DNA of 64,000 nucleotides from assembly GCF_933775445.1 (NCBI RefSeq), contig NW_026089531.1, positions 186,001 through 250,000 of the forward strand. Direction: 5' to 3'. The position numbers and the translations under genes were made by a program. The notes under the pieces are model-generated. The model had not been told where the DNA came from. It saw nothing but the letters and a program-made list of their open reading frames with translations, and searched no databases. The stretch comes from Argentina anserina. Its lineage: Eukaryota; Streptophyta; Magnoliopsida; Rosales; Rosaceae. This document shows, in pieces, positions 1-12,600 of this stretch. The first letter of the stretch is position 1, and every line of letters begins with the position of its first letter.

Positions 1-764
1 TTCAAACTGAGTATCTTTACATCGTTTGCGTATGTTTACTATTCCAATTCTGTATCTTACATCGTTTGCGTATCTTTCCTATTCCAATTGTGTATCTTTT
101 CATTTCTCGTTTGAGTATCTTTCTGTAAGGCTTCTGATGCGAGTTTCTATTGAATTTGAGAGTTTTGCAAGTGTGGGAGTGTGTTTCTTTCAAACTGAGT
201 ATCTTTACATCGTTTGCGTATCTTTACTATTGCAATTGTGTATCTTTACATCGTTTGCGTATCTTTACTATTCCAATTGTGTATCTTTTCATTTCTCGTT
301 TGAGTATCTTTCTGTAACGCTTCTGATGCGAGTTTCTATTGTATTTGAGAGTTTTGCAAGTGTGGGAGTGTGTTTCTTTCAAACTGAGTATCTTTACATC
401 GTTTGCGTATCTTTACTATTCCAATTAGGTATCTTTACATCGTTTGCGTATCTTTACTATTCCAATTGTGTATCTTTTCATTTCTCGTTTGAGTATCTTC
501 CTGTAAGGCTTTCAGATGCGAGTTTCTATTGAATTTGAGAGTTTTGCAAGTGTGGGAGTGTGTTTCTTTCAAACTGAGTATCTTTACTTCGTTTGCGTAT
601 CTTTACTATTCTAATTGTGTATCTTTACATCGTTTGCGTATCTTTACTATTCCAATTGTGTATCTTTTCATTTCTCGTTTGAGTATCTTTCTGTAAGGCT
701 TCTGATGCGAGTTTCTATTGAATTTGAGAGTTTTGCAAGTGTGGGAGTGTGTTTCTTTCAAACT

Positions 765-3333
765 GAGTATCTTTACATCGTTTGCTTATCTTTACTATTC
801 CAATTGTGTATCTTTACATCGTTTGCGTATCTTTACTATACCAATTGTGTATCTTTTCATTTCTCGTTTGAGTATCTTTCTGTAAGGCTTCTGATGCGAG
901 TTTCTATTGAATTTGAGAGTTTTGCAAGTGTGGGAGTGTGTTTCATTCAAACTGAGTATCTTTACATCGTTTGCGTATCTTTACTATACCAATTGCATAT
1001 CTTTACATCGTTTGCGTATCTTTACTATTCCAATTGTGTATCTTTTCATTTCTCGTTTGAGTATCTTTCTGTAAGGCTTTCGGATGCGAGTTTCTATTGA
1101 ATTTGAGAGTTTTTCAAGTGTGGGAGTGTGTTTCATTCAAACTGAGTATCTTTACATCGTTTGCGTATCTTTACTATACCAATTGTGTATCTTTTCATTT
1201 CTCGTTTGAGTATCTTTCTGTAAGGCTTCTGATGCGAGTTTCTATTGTATTTGAGAGTTTTGCAAGTGTGGGAGTGTGTTTCTTTCAAACTGAGTATCTT
1301 TACATCGTTTGCGTATCTTTACTATTCCAATTGGGTATCTTTACATCGTTTGCGTATCTTTACTATTCCAATTGTGTATCTTTACATCGTTTGCGTATAT
1401 TTACTATTCCAATTGTGTATCTTTTCATTTCTCGTTTGAGTAGCTTTCTGTAAGGCTTTCGGATGCGAGTTTCTATTGAATTTGAGAGTTTTGCAAGTGT
1501 GGGAGTGTGTTTCTTTCAAACTGAGTATCTTTACATCGTTTGCGTATCTTTACTATTCCAATTGTGTATCTTTACATCGTTTGCGTATCTTTACTATTCC
1601 AATTGTGTATCTTTTCATTTCTCGTTTGAGTATCTTTCTGTAAGGCTTTCGGATGCGAGTTTCTATTGAATTTGAGAGTTTTGCAAGTGTGGGAGTGTGT
1701 TTCTTTCAAACTGAGTATCTTTACATCGTTTGCGTATCTTTACTATTTCAATTGTGTATCTTTTTATTTCTCATTTGAGTATCTTTCTGTAAGGCTTCTG
1801 ATGCGAGTTTCTATTGAATTTGAGAGTTTTGCAAGTGTGGGAGTGTGTTTCTTTCAAACTGAGTATCTTTACATCGTTTGCGTATCTTTACTATACCAAT
1901 TTTGTATCTTTTCATTTCTCGTTTGAGTATCTTTCTGTAAGGCTTTCGGATGCGAGTTTCTATTGTATTTGAGAGTTTTGCAAGTGTGGGAGTGTGTTTC
2001 TTTCAAACTGAGTATCTTTACATCGTTTGCGTATCTTTACTATTCCAATTGTGTATCTTTACATCGTTTGCGTATATTTACTATTCCAATTGTGTATCTT
2101 TTTTATTTCTCGTTTGAGTATCTTTCTGTAAGGCTTTCGGATGCGAGTTTCTATTGTATTTGAGAGTTTTGCAAGTGTGGGAGTGTGTTTCTTTCAAACT
2201 GAGTATCTTTACATCGTTTGCGTATCTTTACTATTCCAATTGTGTGTGTATCTTTTCATTTCTCGTTTGAGTATCTTTCTGTAAGGCTTCTGATGTGAGT
2301 TTTTATTGAATTTGAGAGTTTTGCAAGTGCGAGTGTGTTTCTTTCAAACTGAGTATCTTTACATCGTTTGCGTATCTTTACTATTCCAATTGCGTATCTT
2401 TACATCGTTTGCGTATCTTTACTATTCCAATTGTGTATCTTTACATCGTTTGCGTATCTTTACTATTCCAATTGTGTATCTTTACATCGTTTGCGTATCT
2501 TTACTATACCAATTGTGTATCTTTTCATTTCTCGTTTGAGTATCTTTCTGTAAGGCTTCTGATGCGAGTGTCTATTGAATTTGAGAGTTTTGCAAGTGTG
2601 GGAGTGTGTTTCATTCAAACTGAGTATCTTTACATCGTTTGCGTATCTTTACTATACCAATTGCATATCTTTACATCGTTTGCGTATCTTTACTATTCCA
2701 ATTGTGTATCTTTTCATTTCTCGTTTGAGTATCTTTCTGTAAGGCTTTCGGATGCGAGTTTCTATTGAATTTGAGAGTTTTTCAAGTGTGGGAGTGTGTT
2801 TCATTCAAACTGAGTATCTTTACATCGTTTGCGTATCTTTACTATACCAATTGTGTATCTTTTCATTTCTCGTTTGAGTATCTTTCTGTAAGGCTTCTGA
2901 TGCGAGTTTCTATTGTATTTGAGAGTTTTGCAAGTGTGGGAGTGTGTTTCTTTCAAACTGAGTATCTTTACATCGTTTGCGTATCTTTACTATTCCAATT
3001 GGGTATCTTTACATCGTTTGCGTATCTTTACTATTCCAATTGTGTATCTTTACATCGTTTGCGTATATTTACTATTCCAATTGTGTATCTTTTCATTTCT
3101 CGTTTGAGTAGCTTTCTGTAAGGCTTTCGGATGCGAGTTTCTATTGAATTTGAGAGTTTTGCAAGTGTGGGAGTGTGTTTCTTTCAAACTGAGTATCTTT
3201 ACATCGTTTGCGTATCTTTACTATTCCAATTGTGTATCTTTACATCGTTTGCGTATCTTTACTATTCCAATTGTGTATCTTTTCATTTCTCGTTTGAGTA
3301 TCTTTCTGTAAGGCTTTCGGATGCGAGTTTCTA
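765..3333 (+). repeat. 1668-bp segmental duplication within satellite
   Basis: About 765-1665 is repeated at about 2433-3333 with constant offset 1668. Shared private variants include GAGAGTTTTTCAAGTG (normally TTTTGCAAG), a GGGTATC sub-repeat followed by a GTATATTT sub-repeat, and GAGTAGCTTTCTG. A few substitutions separate the copies, for example GAGTTTCTATT against GAGTGTCTATT near 2568. Boundaries are estimates by eye. Confidence 0.8.
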
Positions 3334-6300
3334 TTGTATTTGAGAGTTTTGCAAGTGTGGGAGTGTGTTTCTTTCAAACTGAGTATCTTTACATCGTTTG
3401 CGTATCTTTCCTATTCCAATTGGGTATCTTTACATCGTTTGCGTATCTTTACTATTCCAATTGTGTATCTTTTCATTTCTCGTTTGAGTATCTTTCTGTA
3501 AGGCTTTCGGATGCGAGTTTCTATTGTATTTGAGAGTTTTGCAAGTGTGGGAGTGTGTTTCTTTCAAACTGAGTATCTTTACATCGTTTGCGTATCTTTA
3601 CTATTCCAATTGTGTATCTTTACATCGTTTGCGTATCTTTACTATTCCAATTGTGTGTGTATCTTTTCATTTCTCGTTTGAGTATCTTTCTGTAAGGCTT
3701 CTGATGTGAGTTTTTATTGAATTTGAGAGTTTTGCAAGTGCGAGTGTGTTTCTTTCAAACTGAGTATCTTTACATCGTTTGCGTATCTTTACTATTCCAA
3801 TTGCGTATCTTTACATCGTTTGCGTATCTTTACTATTCCAATTGTGTGTGTATCTTTTCATTTCTCGTTTGAGTATCTTTCTGTAAGGCTTCTGATGTGA
3901 GTTTTTATTGAATTTGAGAGTTTTGCAAGTGCGAGTGTGTTTCTTTCAAACTGAGTATCTTTACATCGTTTGCGTATCTTTACTATTCCAATTGTGTATC
4001 TTTACATCGTTTGCGTATCTTTACTATACCAATTGTGTATCTTTTCATTTCTCGTTTGAGTATCTTTCTGTAAGGCTTTCAGATGCGAGTTTCTTTTGAA
4101 TTTGAGAGTTTTGCAAGTGTGGGAGTGTGTTTCTTTCAAACTGAGTATCTTTACATCGTTTGCGTATCTTTACTATTCCAATTGGGTATCTTTACATCGT
4201 TTGCGTATCTTTACTATTCCAATTGTGTATCTTTTCATTTCTCGTTTGAGTATCTTTCTGTAAGGCTTTCAGATGCGAGTTTCTATTGTATTTGAGAGTT
4301 TTGCAAGTGTGGGAGTGTGTTTCATTCAAACTGAGTATCTTTACATCGTTTGCGTATCTTTACTATACCAATTGCATATCTTTACTATTCCAATTGTGTA
4401 TCTTTTCATTTCTCGTTTGAGTATCTTTCTGTAAGGCTTTCGGATGCGAGTTTCTATTGAATTTGAGAGTTTTGCAAGTGTGGGAGTGTGTTTCATTCAA
4501 ACTGAGTATCTTTACATCGTTTGCGTATCTTTACTATTCCAATTGTGTATCTTTACATCGTTCGCGTATCTTTACTATTCCAATTGTGTGTGTATCTTTT
4601 CATTTCTCGTTTGAGTATCTTTCTGTAAGGCTTTCGGATGCGAGTTTCTATTGAATTTGAGAGTTTTGCAAGTGTGGGAGTGTGTTTCTTTCAAACTGAG
4701 TATCTTTACATCGTTTGCGTATCTTTACTATTCCAATTGTGTATCTTTACATCGTTTGCGTATCTTTAATATTCCAATTGTGTATCTTTACATCGTTTGC
4801 GTATCTTTACTATTCCAATTGTGTATCTTTTCATTTCTCGTTTGCGTATCTTTACTATTCCAATTGTGTATCTTTACATCGTTTGCGTATATTTACTATT
4901 CCAATTGTGTATCTTTTCATTTCTCGTTTGAGTATCTTTCTGTAAGGCTTTCTGATGCGAGTTTCTATTGTATTTGAGAGTTTTGCAAGTGTGGGAGTGT
5001 GTTTCTTTCAAACTGAGTATCTTTACATCGTTTGCGTATCTTTACTATTCCAATTGTGTATCTTTACATCGTTTGCGTATCTTTACTATTCCAATTGTGT
5101 GTGTATCTTTTCATTTCTCGTTTGAGTATCTTTCTGTAAGGCTTCTGATGTGAGTTTTTATTGAATTTGAGAGTTTTGCAAGTGCGAGTGTGTTTCTTTC
5201 AAACTGAGTATCTTTACATCGTTTGCGTATCTTTACTATTCCAATTGCGTATCTTTACATCGTTTGCGTATCTTTACTATTCCAATTGTGTGTGTATCTT
5301 TTCATTTCTCGTTTGAGTATCTTTCTGTAAGGCTTCTGATGTGAGTTTTTATTGAATTTGAGAGTTTTGCAAGTGCGAGTGTGTTTCTTTCAAACTGAGT
5401 ATCTTTACATCGTTTGCGTATCTTTACTATTCCAATTGTGTATCTTTACATCGTTTGCGTATCTTTACTATTCCAATTGTGTATCTTTACATCGTTTGCG
5501 TATCTTTACTATACCAATTGTGTATCTTTTCATTTCTCATTTGAGTATCTTTCTGTAAGGCTTCTGATGCGAGTTTCTATTGAATTTGAGAGTTTTGCAA
5601 GTGTGGGAGTGTGTTTCATTCAAACTGAGTATCTTTACATCGTTTGCGTATCTTTACTATACCAATTGCATATCTTTACATCGTTTGCGTATCTTTACTA
5701 TTCCAATTGTGTATCTTTTCATTTCTCGTTTGAGTATCTTTCTGTAAGGCTTTCAGATGCGAGTTTCTATTGAATTTGGGAGTTTTGCAAGTGTGGGAGT
5801 GTGTTTCATTCAAACTGAGTATCTTTACATCGTTTGCGTATCTTTACTATACCAATTGTGTATCTTTTCATTTCTCGTTTGAGTATCTTTCTGTAAGGCT
5901 TCTGATGCGAGTTTCTATTGTATTTGAGAGTTTTGCAAGTGTGGGAGTGTGTTTCTTTCAAACTGAGTATCTTTACATCGTTTGCGTATCTTTACTATTC
6001 CAATTGTGTATCTTTACATCGTTTGCGTATCTTTACTATTCCAATTGTGTATCTTTTCATTTCTCGTTTGAGTATCTTTCTGTAAGGCTTTCAGATGCGA
6101 GTTTCTATTGAATTTGAGAGTTTTGCAAGTGTGGGAGTGTGTTTCTTTCAAACTGAGTATCTTTACATCGTTTGCGTATCTTTCCTATTCCAATTGGGTA
6201 TCTTTACATCGTTTGCGTATCTTTACTATTCCAATTGTGTATCTTTTCATTTCTCGTTTGAGTATCTTTCTGTAAGGCTTTCGGATGCGAGTTTCTATTG

Positions 6301-9300
6301 TATTTGAGAGTTTTGCAAGTGTGGGAGTGTGTTTCTTTCAAACTGAGTATCTTTACATCGTTTGCGTATCTTTACTATTCCAATTGTGTATCTTTACATC
6401 GTTTGCGTATATTTACTATACCAATTGTGTATCTTTTCATTTCTCGTTTGAGTATCTTTCTGTAAGGCTTTCGGATGCGAGTTTCTATTGTATTTGAGAG
6501 TTTTGCAAGTGTGGGAGTGTGTTTCATTTCTCGTTTGAGTATCTTTACATCGTTTGCGTATCTTTACTATTCCAATTGTGTATCTTTACATCGTTTGCGT
6601 ATCTTTACTATTCCAATTGTGTGTGTATCTTTTCATTTCTCGTTTGAGTATCTTTCTGTAAGGCTTCTGATGTGAGTTTTTATTGAATTTGAGAGTTTTG
6701 CAAGTGCGAGTGTGTTTCTTTCAAACTGAGTATCTTTACATCGTTTGCGTATCTTTACTATTCCAATTGTGTATCTTTACATCGTTTGCGTATCTTTACT
6801 ATTCCAATTGTGTATCTTTACATTTCTCGTTTGCGTAGCTTTCTGTAAGGCTTTCGGATGCGAGTTTCTATTGTATTTGAGAGTTTTGCAAGTGTGGGAG
6901 TGTGTTTCTTTCAAACTGAGTATCTTTACATCGTTTGCGTATCTTTACTATTCCAATTGTGTATCTTTACATCGTTTGCGTAGCTTTACTATTCCAATTG
7001 TGTATCTTTTCATTTCTCGTTTGAGTATCTTTCTGTAAGGCTTTCGGATGCGAGTTTCTATTGTATTTGAGAGTTTTGCAAGTGTGGGAGTGTGTTTCTT
7101 TCAAACTGAGTATCTTTACATCGTTTGCGTATCTTTCCTATTCCAATTGGGTATCTTTACATCGTTTGCGTATCTTTACTATTCCAATTGTGTATCTTTT
7201 CATTTCTCGTTTGAGTATCTTTCTGTAAGGCTTTCGGATGCGAGTTTCTATTGTATTTGAGAGTTTTGCAAGTGTGGGAGTGTGTTTCTTTCAAACTGAG
7301 TATCTTTACATCGTTTGCGTATCTTTACTATTCCAATTGTGTATCTTTACATCGTTTGCGTATCTTTACTATTCCAATTGTGTGTGTATCTTTTCATTTC
7401 TCGTTTGAGTATCTTTCTGTAAGGCTTCTGATGTGAGTTTTTATTGAATTTGAGAGTTTTGCAAGTGCGAGTGTGTTTCTTTCAAACTGAGTATCTTTAC
7501 ATCGTTTGCGTATCTTTACTATTCCAATTGCGTATCTTTACATCGTTTGCGTATCTTTACTATTCCAATTGTGTGTGTATCTTTTCATTTCTCGTTTGAG
7601 TATCTTTCTGTAAGGCTTCTGATGTGAGTTTTTATTGAATTTGAGAGTTTTGCAAGTGCGAGTGTGTTTCTTTCAAACTGAGTATCTTTACATCGTTTGC
7701 GTATCTTTACTATTCCAATTGTGTATCTTTACATCGTTTACGTATCTTTACTATACCAATTGTGTATCTTTTCATTTCTCGTTTGAGTATCTTTCTGTAA
7801 GGCTTTCAGATGCGAGTTTCTTTTGAATTTGAGAGTTTTGCAAGTGTGGGAGTGTGTTTCTTTCAAACTGAGTATCTTTACATCGTTTGCGTATCTTTAC
7901 TATTCCAATTGGGTATCTTTACATCGTTTGCGTATCTTTACTATTCCAATTGTGTATCTTTTCATTTCTCGTTTGAGTATCTTTCTGTAAGGCTTTCAGA
8001 TGCGAGTTTCTATTGTATTTGAGAGTTTTGCAAGTGTGGGAGTGTGTTTCATTCAAACTGAGTATCTTTACATCGTTTGCGTATCTTTACTATACCAATT
8101 GCATATCTTTACTATTCCAATTGTGTATCTTTTCATTTCTCGTTTGAGTATCTTTCTGTAAGGCTTTCGGATGCGAGTTTCTATTGAATTTGAGAGTTTT
8201 GCAAGTGTGGGAGTGTGTTTCATTCAAACTGAGTATCTTTACATCGTTTGCGTATCTTTACTATTCCAATTGTGTATCTTTACATCGTTCGCGTATCTTT
8301 ACTATTCCAATTGTGTGTGTATCTTTTCATTTCTCGTTTGAGTATCTTTCTGTAAGGCTTTCGGATGCGAGTTTCTATTGAATTTGAGAGTTTTGCAAGT
8401 GTGGGAGTGTGTTTCTTTCAAACTGAGTATCTTTACATCGTTTGCGTATCTTTACTATTCCAATTGTGTATCTTTACATCGTTTGCGTATCTTTAATATT
8501 CCAATTGTGTATCTTTACATCGTTTGCGTATCTTTACTATTCCAATTGTGTATCTTTTCATTTCTCGTTTGCGTATCTTTACTATTCCAATTGTGTATCT
8601 TTACATCGTTTGCGTATATTTACTATTCCAATTGTGTATCTTTTCATTTCTCGTTTGAGTATCTTTCTGTAAGGCTTTCGGATGCGAGTTTCTATTGTAT
8701 TTGAGAGTTTTGCAAGTGTGGGAGTGTGTTTCTTTCAAACTGAGTATCTTTACATCGTTTGCGTATCTTTACTATTCCAATTGTGTATCTTTACATCGTT
8801 TGCGTATCTTTACTATTCCAATTGTGTGTGTATCTTTTCATTTCTCGTTTGAGTATCTTTCTGTAAGGCTTCTGATGTGAGTTTTTATTGAATTTGAGAG
8901 TTTTGCAAGTGCGAGTGTGTTTCTTTCAAACTGAGTATCTTTACATCGTTTGCGTATCTTTACTATTCCAATTGCGTATCTTTACATCGTTTGCGTATCT
9001 TTACTATTCCAATTGTGTGTGTATCTTTTCATTTCTCGTTTGAGTATCTTTCTGTAAGGCTTCTGATGTGAGTTTTTATTGAATTTGAGAGTTTTGCAAG
9101 TGCGAGTGTGTTTCTTTCAAACTGAGTATCTTTACATCGTTTGCGTATCTTTACTATTCCAATTGTGTATCTTTACATCGTTTGCGTATCTTTACTATTC
9201 CAATTGTGTATCTTTACATCGTTTGCGTATCTTTACTATACCAATTGTGTATCTTTTCATTTCTCATTTGAGTATCTTTCTGTAAGGCTTCTGATGCGAG

Positions 9301-9680
9301 TTTCTATTGAATTTGAGAGTTTTGCAAGTGTGGGAGTGTGTTTCATTCAAACTGAGTATCTTTACATCGTTTGCGTATCTTTACTATACCAATTGCATAT
9401 CTTTACATCGTTTGCGTATCTTTACTATTCCAATTGTGTATCTTTTCATTTCTCGTTTGAGTATCTTTCTGTAAGGCTTTCGGATGCGAGTTTCTATTGA
9501 ATTTGGGAGTTTTGCAAGTGTGGGAGTGTGTTTCATTCAAACTGAGTATCTTTACATCGTTTGCGTATCTTTACTATACCAATTGTGTATCTTTTCATTT
9601 CTCGTTTGAGTATCTTTCTGTAAGGCTTCTGATGCGAGTTTCTATTGTATTTGAGAGTTTTGCAAGTGTGGGAGTGTGTT
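3050..9680 (+). repeat. 3727-bp segmental duplication within satellite
   Basis: About 3050-5950 recurs at about 6777-9680 with offset 3727. Shared markers are the GTAGCTTTCTGTAAGG variant, a TTTCCTATTCC sub-repeat, the monomer with CATATCTTTACTATTCC where a 19-bp unit is missing (4373 and 8100), a CATCGTTCGCG variant, and the hybrid CATTTCTCGTTTGCGTATC junction. The match is lost around 5950/9677. Ends are approximate. Confidence 0.82.
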
Positions 9681-12600
9681 TCATTCAAACTGAGTATCTT
9701 TACATCGTTTGCGTATCTTTACTATTCCAATTGGGTATCTTTACATCGTTTGCGTATCTTTACTATTCCAATTGTGTATCTTTTCATTTCTCGTTTGAGT
9801 ATCTTTCTGTAAGGCTTTCAGATGCGAGTTTCTATTGAATTTGAGAGTTTTGCAAGTGTGGGAGTGTGTTTCTTTCAAACTGAGTATCTTTACATCGTTT
9901 GCGTATCTTTACTATTCCAATTGTGTATCTTTACATCGTTTGCGTATATTTACTATTCCAATTGTGTATCTTTTCATTTCTCGTTTGAGTATCTTTCTGT
10001 AAGGCTTTCGGATGCGAGTTTCTATTGTATTTGAGAGTTTTGCAAGTGTGGGAGTGTGTTTCTTTCAAACTTAGTATCTTTACATCGTTTGCGTATCTTT
10101 ACTATTCCAATTGGGTATCTTTACATCGTTTGCGTATCTTTACTATTCCAATTGTGTATCTTTTCATTTCTCGTTTGAGTATCTTTCTGTAAGGCTTTCA
10201 GATGCGAGTTTCTATTGAATTTGAGAGTTTTGCAAGTGTGGGAGTGTGTTTCTTTCAAACTGAGTATCTTTACATCGTTTGCGTATCTTTACTATTCCAA
10301 TTGTGTATCTTTACATCGTTTGCGTATATTTACTATTCCAATTGTGTATCTTTTCATTTCTCGTTTGAGTATGTTTCTGTAAGGCTTTCGGATGCGAGTT
10401 TCTATTGTATTTGAGAGTTTTGCAAGTGTGGGAGTGTGTTTCTTTTAAACTGAGTATCTTTACATCGTTTGCGTATCTTTACTATTCCAATTGGGTATCT
10501 TTACATCGTTTGCATATCTTTACTATTCCAATTGTGTATCTTTTCATTTCTCGTTTGAGTATCTTTCTGTAAGGCTTTCAGATGCTTGTTTCTATTGAAT
10601 TTGAGAGTTTTGCAAGTGTGGGAGTGTGTTTCATTCAAACTGAGTATCTTTACATCGTTTGCGTATCTTTACTATACCAATTGCATATCTTTACATCGTT
10701 TGCGTATCTTTACTATTCCAATTGTGTATCTTTTCATTTCTCGTTTGAGTATCTTTCTGTAAGGCTTTCGGATGCGAGTTTCTATTGAATTTGAGAGTTT
10801 TGCAAGTGTGGGAGTGTGTTTCATTCAAACTGAGTATCTTTACATCGTTTGCGTATCTTTACTATTCAAATTGTGTATCTTTACATCGTTTGCGTATCTT
10901 TACTATTCCAATTGTGTGTGTATCTTTTCATCGTTTGCGTATCTTTACTATACCAATTGTGTATCTTTTCATTTCTCGTTTGAGTATCTTTCTGTAAGGC
11001 TTCTGATGCGAGTTTCTATTGAATTTGAGAGTTTTGCAAGTGTGGGAGTGTGTTTCATTCAAACTGAGTATCTTTACATCGTTTGCGTATCTTTACTATA
11101 CCAATTGCATATCTTTACATCGTTTGCATATCTTTACTATTCCAATTGTGTATCTTTTCATTTCTCGTTTGAGTATCTTTCTGTAAGGCTTTCGGATGCG
11201 AGTTTCTATTGTATTTGAGAGTTTTGCAAGTGTGGGAGTGTGTTTCTTTCAAACTGAGTATCTTTACATCGTTTGCGTATCTTTACTATTCCAATTGTGT
11301 ATCTTTACATCGTTTGCGTATCTTTACTATTCCAATTGTGTATCTTTTCATTTCTCGTTTGAGTATCTTTCTGTAAGGCTTTCAGATGCGAGTTTCTATT
11401 GAATTTGAGAGTTTTGCAAGTGTGGGAGTGTGTTTCTTTCAAACTGAGTATCTTTACATCGTTTGCGTATCTTTCCTATTCCAATTGGGTATCTTTACAT
11501 CGTTTGCGTATCTTTACTATTCCAATTGTGTATCTTTTCATTTCTCGTTTGAGTATCTTTCTGTAAGGCTTTCGGATGCGAGTTTCTATTGTATTTGAGA
11601 GTTTTGCAAGTGTGGGAGTGTGTTTCTTTCAAACTGAGTATCTTTACATCGTTTGCGTATCTTTACTATTCCAATTGTGTATCTTTACATCGTTTGCGTA
11701 TATTTACTATACCAATTGTGTATCTTTTCATTTCTCGTTTGAGTATCTTTCTGTAAGGCTTTCGGATGCGAGTTTCTATTGTATTTGAGAGTTTTGCAAG
11801 TGTGGGAGTGTGTTTCATTTCTCGTTTGAGTATCTTTACATCGTTTGCGTATCTTTACTATTCCAATTGTGTATCTTTACATCGTTTGCGTATCTTTACT
11901 ATTCCAATTGTGTGTGTATCTTTTCATTTCTCGTTTGAGTATCTTTCTGTAAGGCTTCTGATGTGAGTTTTTATTGAATTTGAGAGTTTTGCAAGTGCGA
12001 GTGTGTTTCTTTCAAACTGAGTATCTTTACATCGTTTGCGTATCTTTACTATTCCAATTGCGTATCTTTACATCGTTTGCGTATCTTTACTATTCCAATT
12101 GTGTATCTTTTCATTTCTCGTTTGAGTATCTTTCTGTAAGGCTTTCAGATGCGAGTTTCTATTGTATTTGAGAGTTTTGCAAGTGTGGGAGTGTGTTTCA
12201 TTCAAACTGAGTATCTTTACATCGTTTGCGTATCTTTACTATACCAATTGCATATCTTTACTATTCCAATTGTGTATCTTTTCATTTCTCGTTTGAGTAT
12301 CTTTCTGTAAGGCTTTCGGATGCGAGTTTCTATTGAATTTGAGAGTTTTGCAAGTGTGGGAGTGTGTTTCATTCAAACTGAGTATCTTTACATCGTTTGC
12401 GTATCTTTACTATTCCAATTGTGTATCTTTACATCGTTCGCGTATCTTTACTATTCCAATTGTGTGTGTATCTTTTCATTTCTCGTTTGAGTATCTTTCT
12501 GTAAGGCTTTCGGATGCGAGTTTCTATTGAATTTGAGAGTTTTGCAAGTGTGGGAGTGTGTTTCTTTCAAACTGAGTATCTTTACATCGTTTGCGTATCT

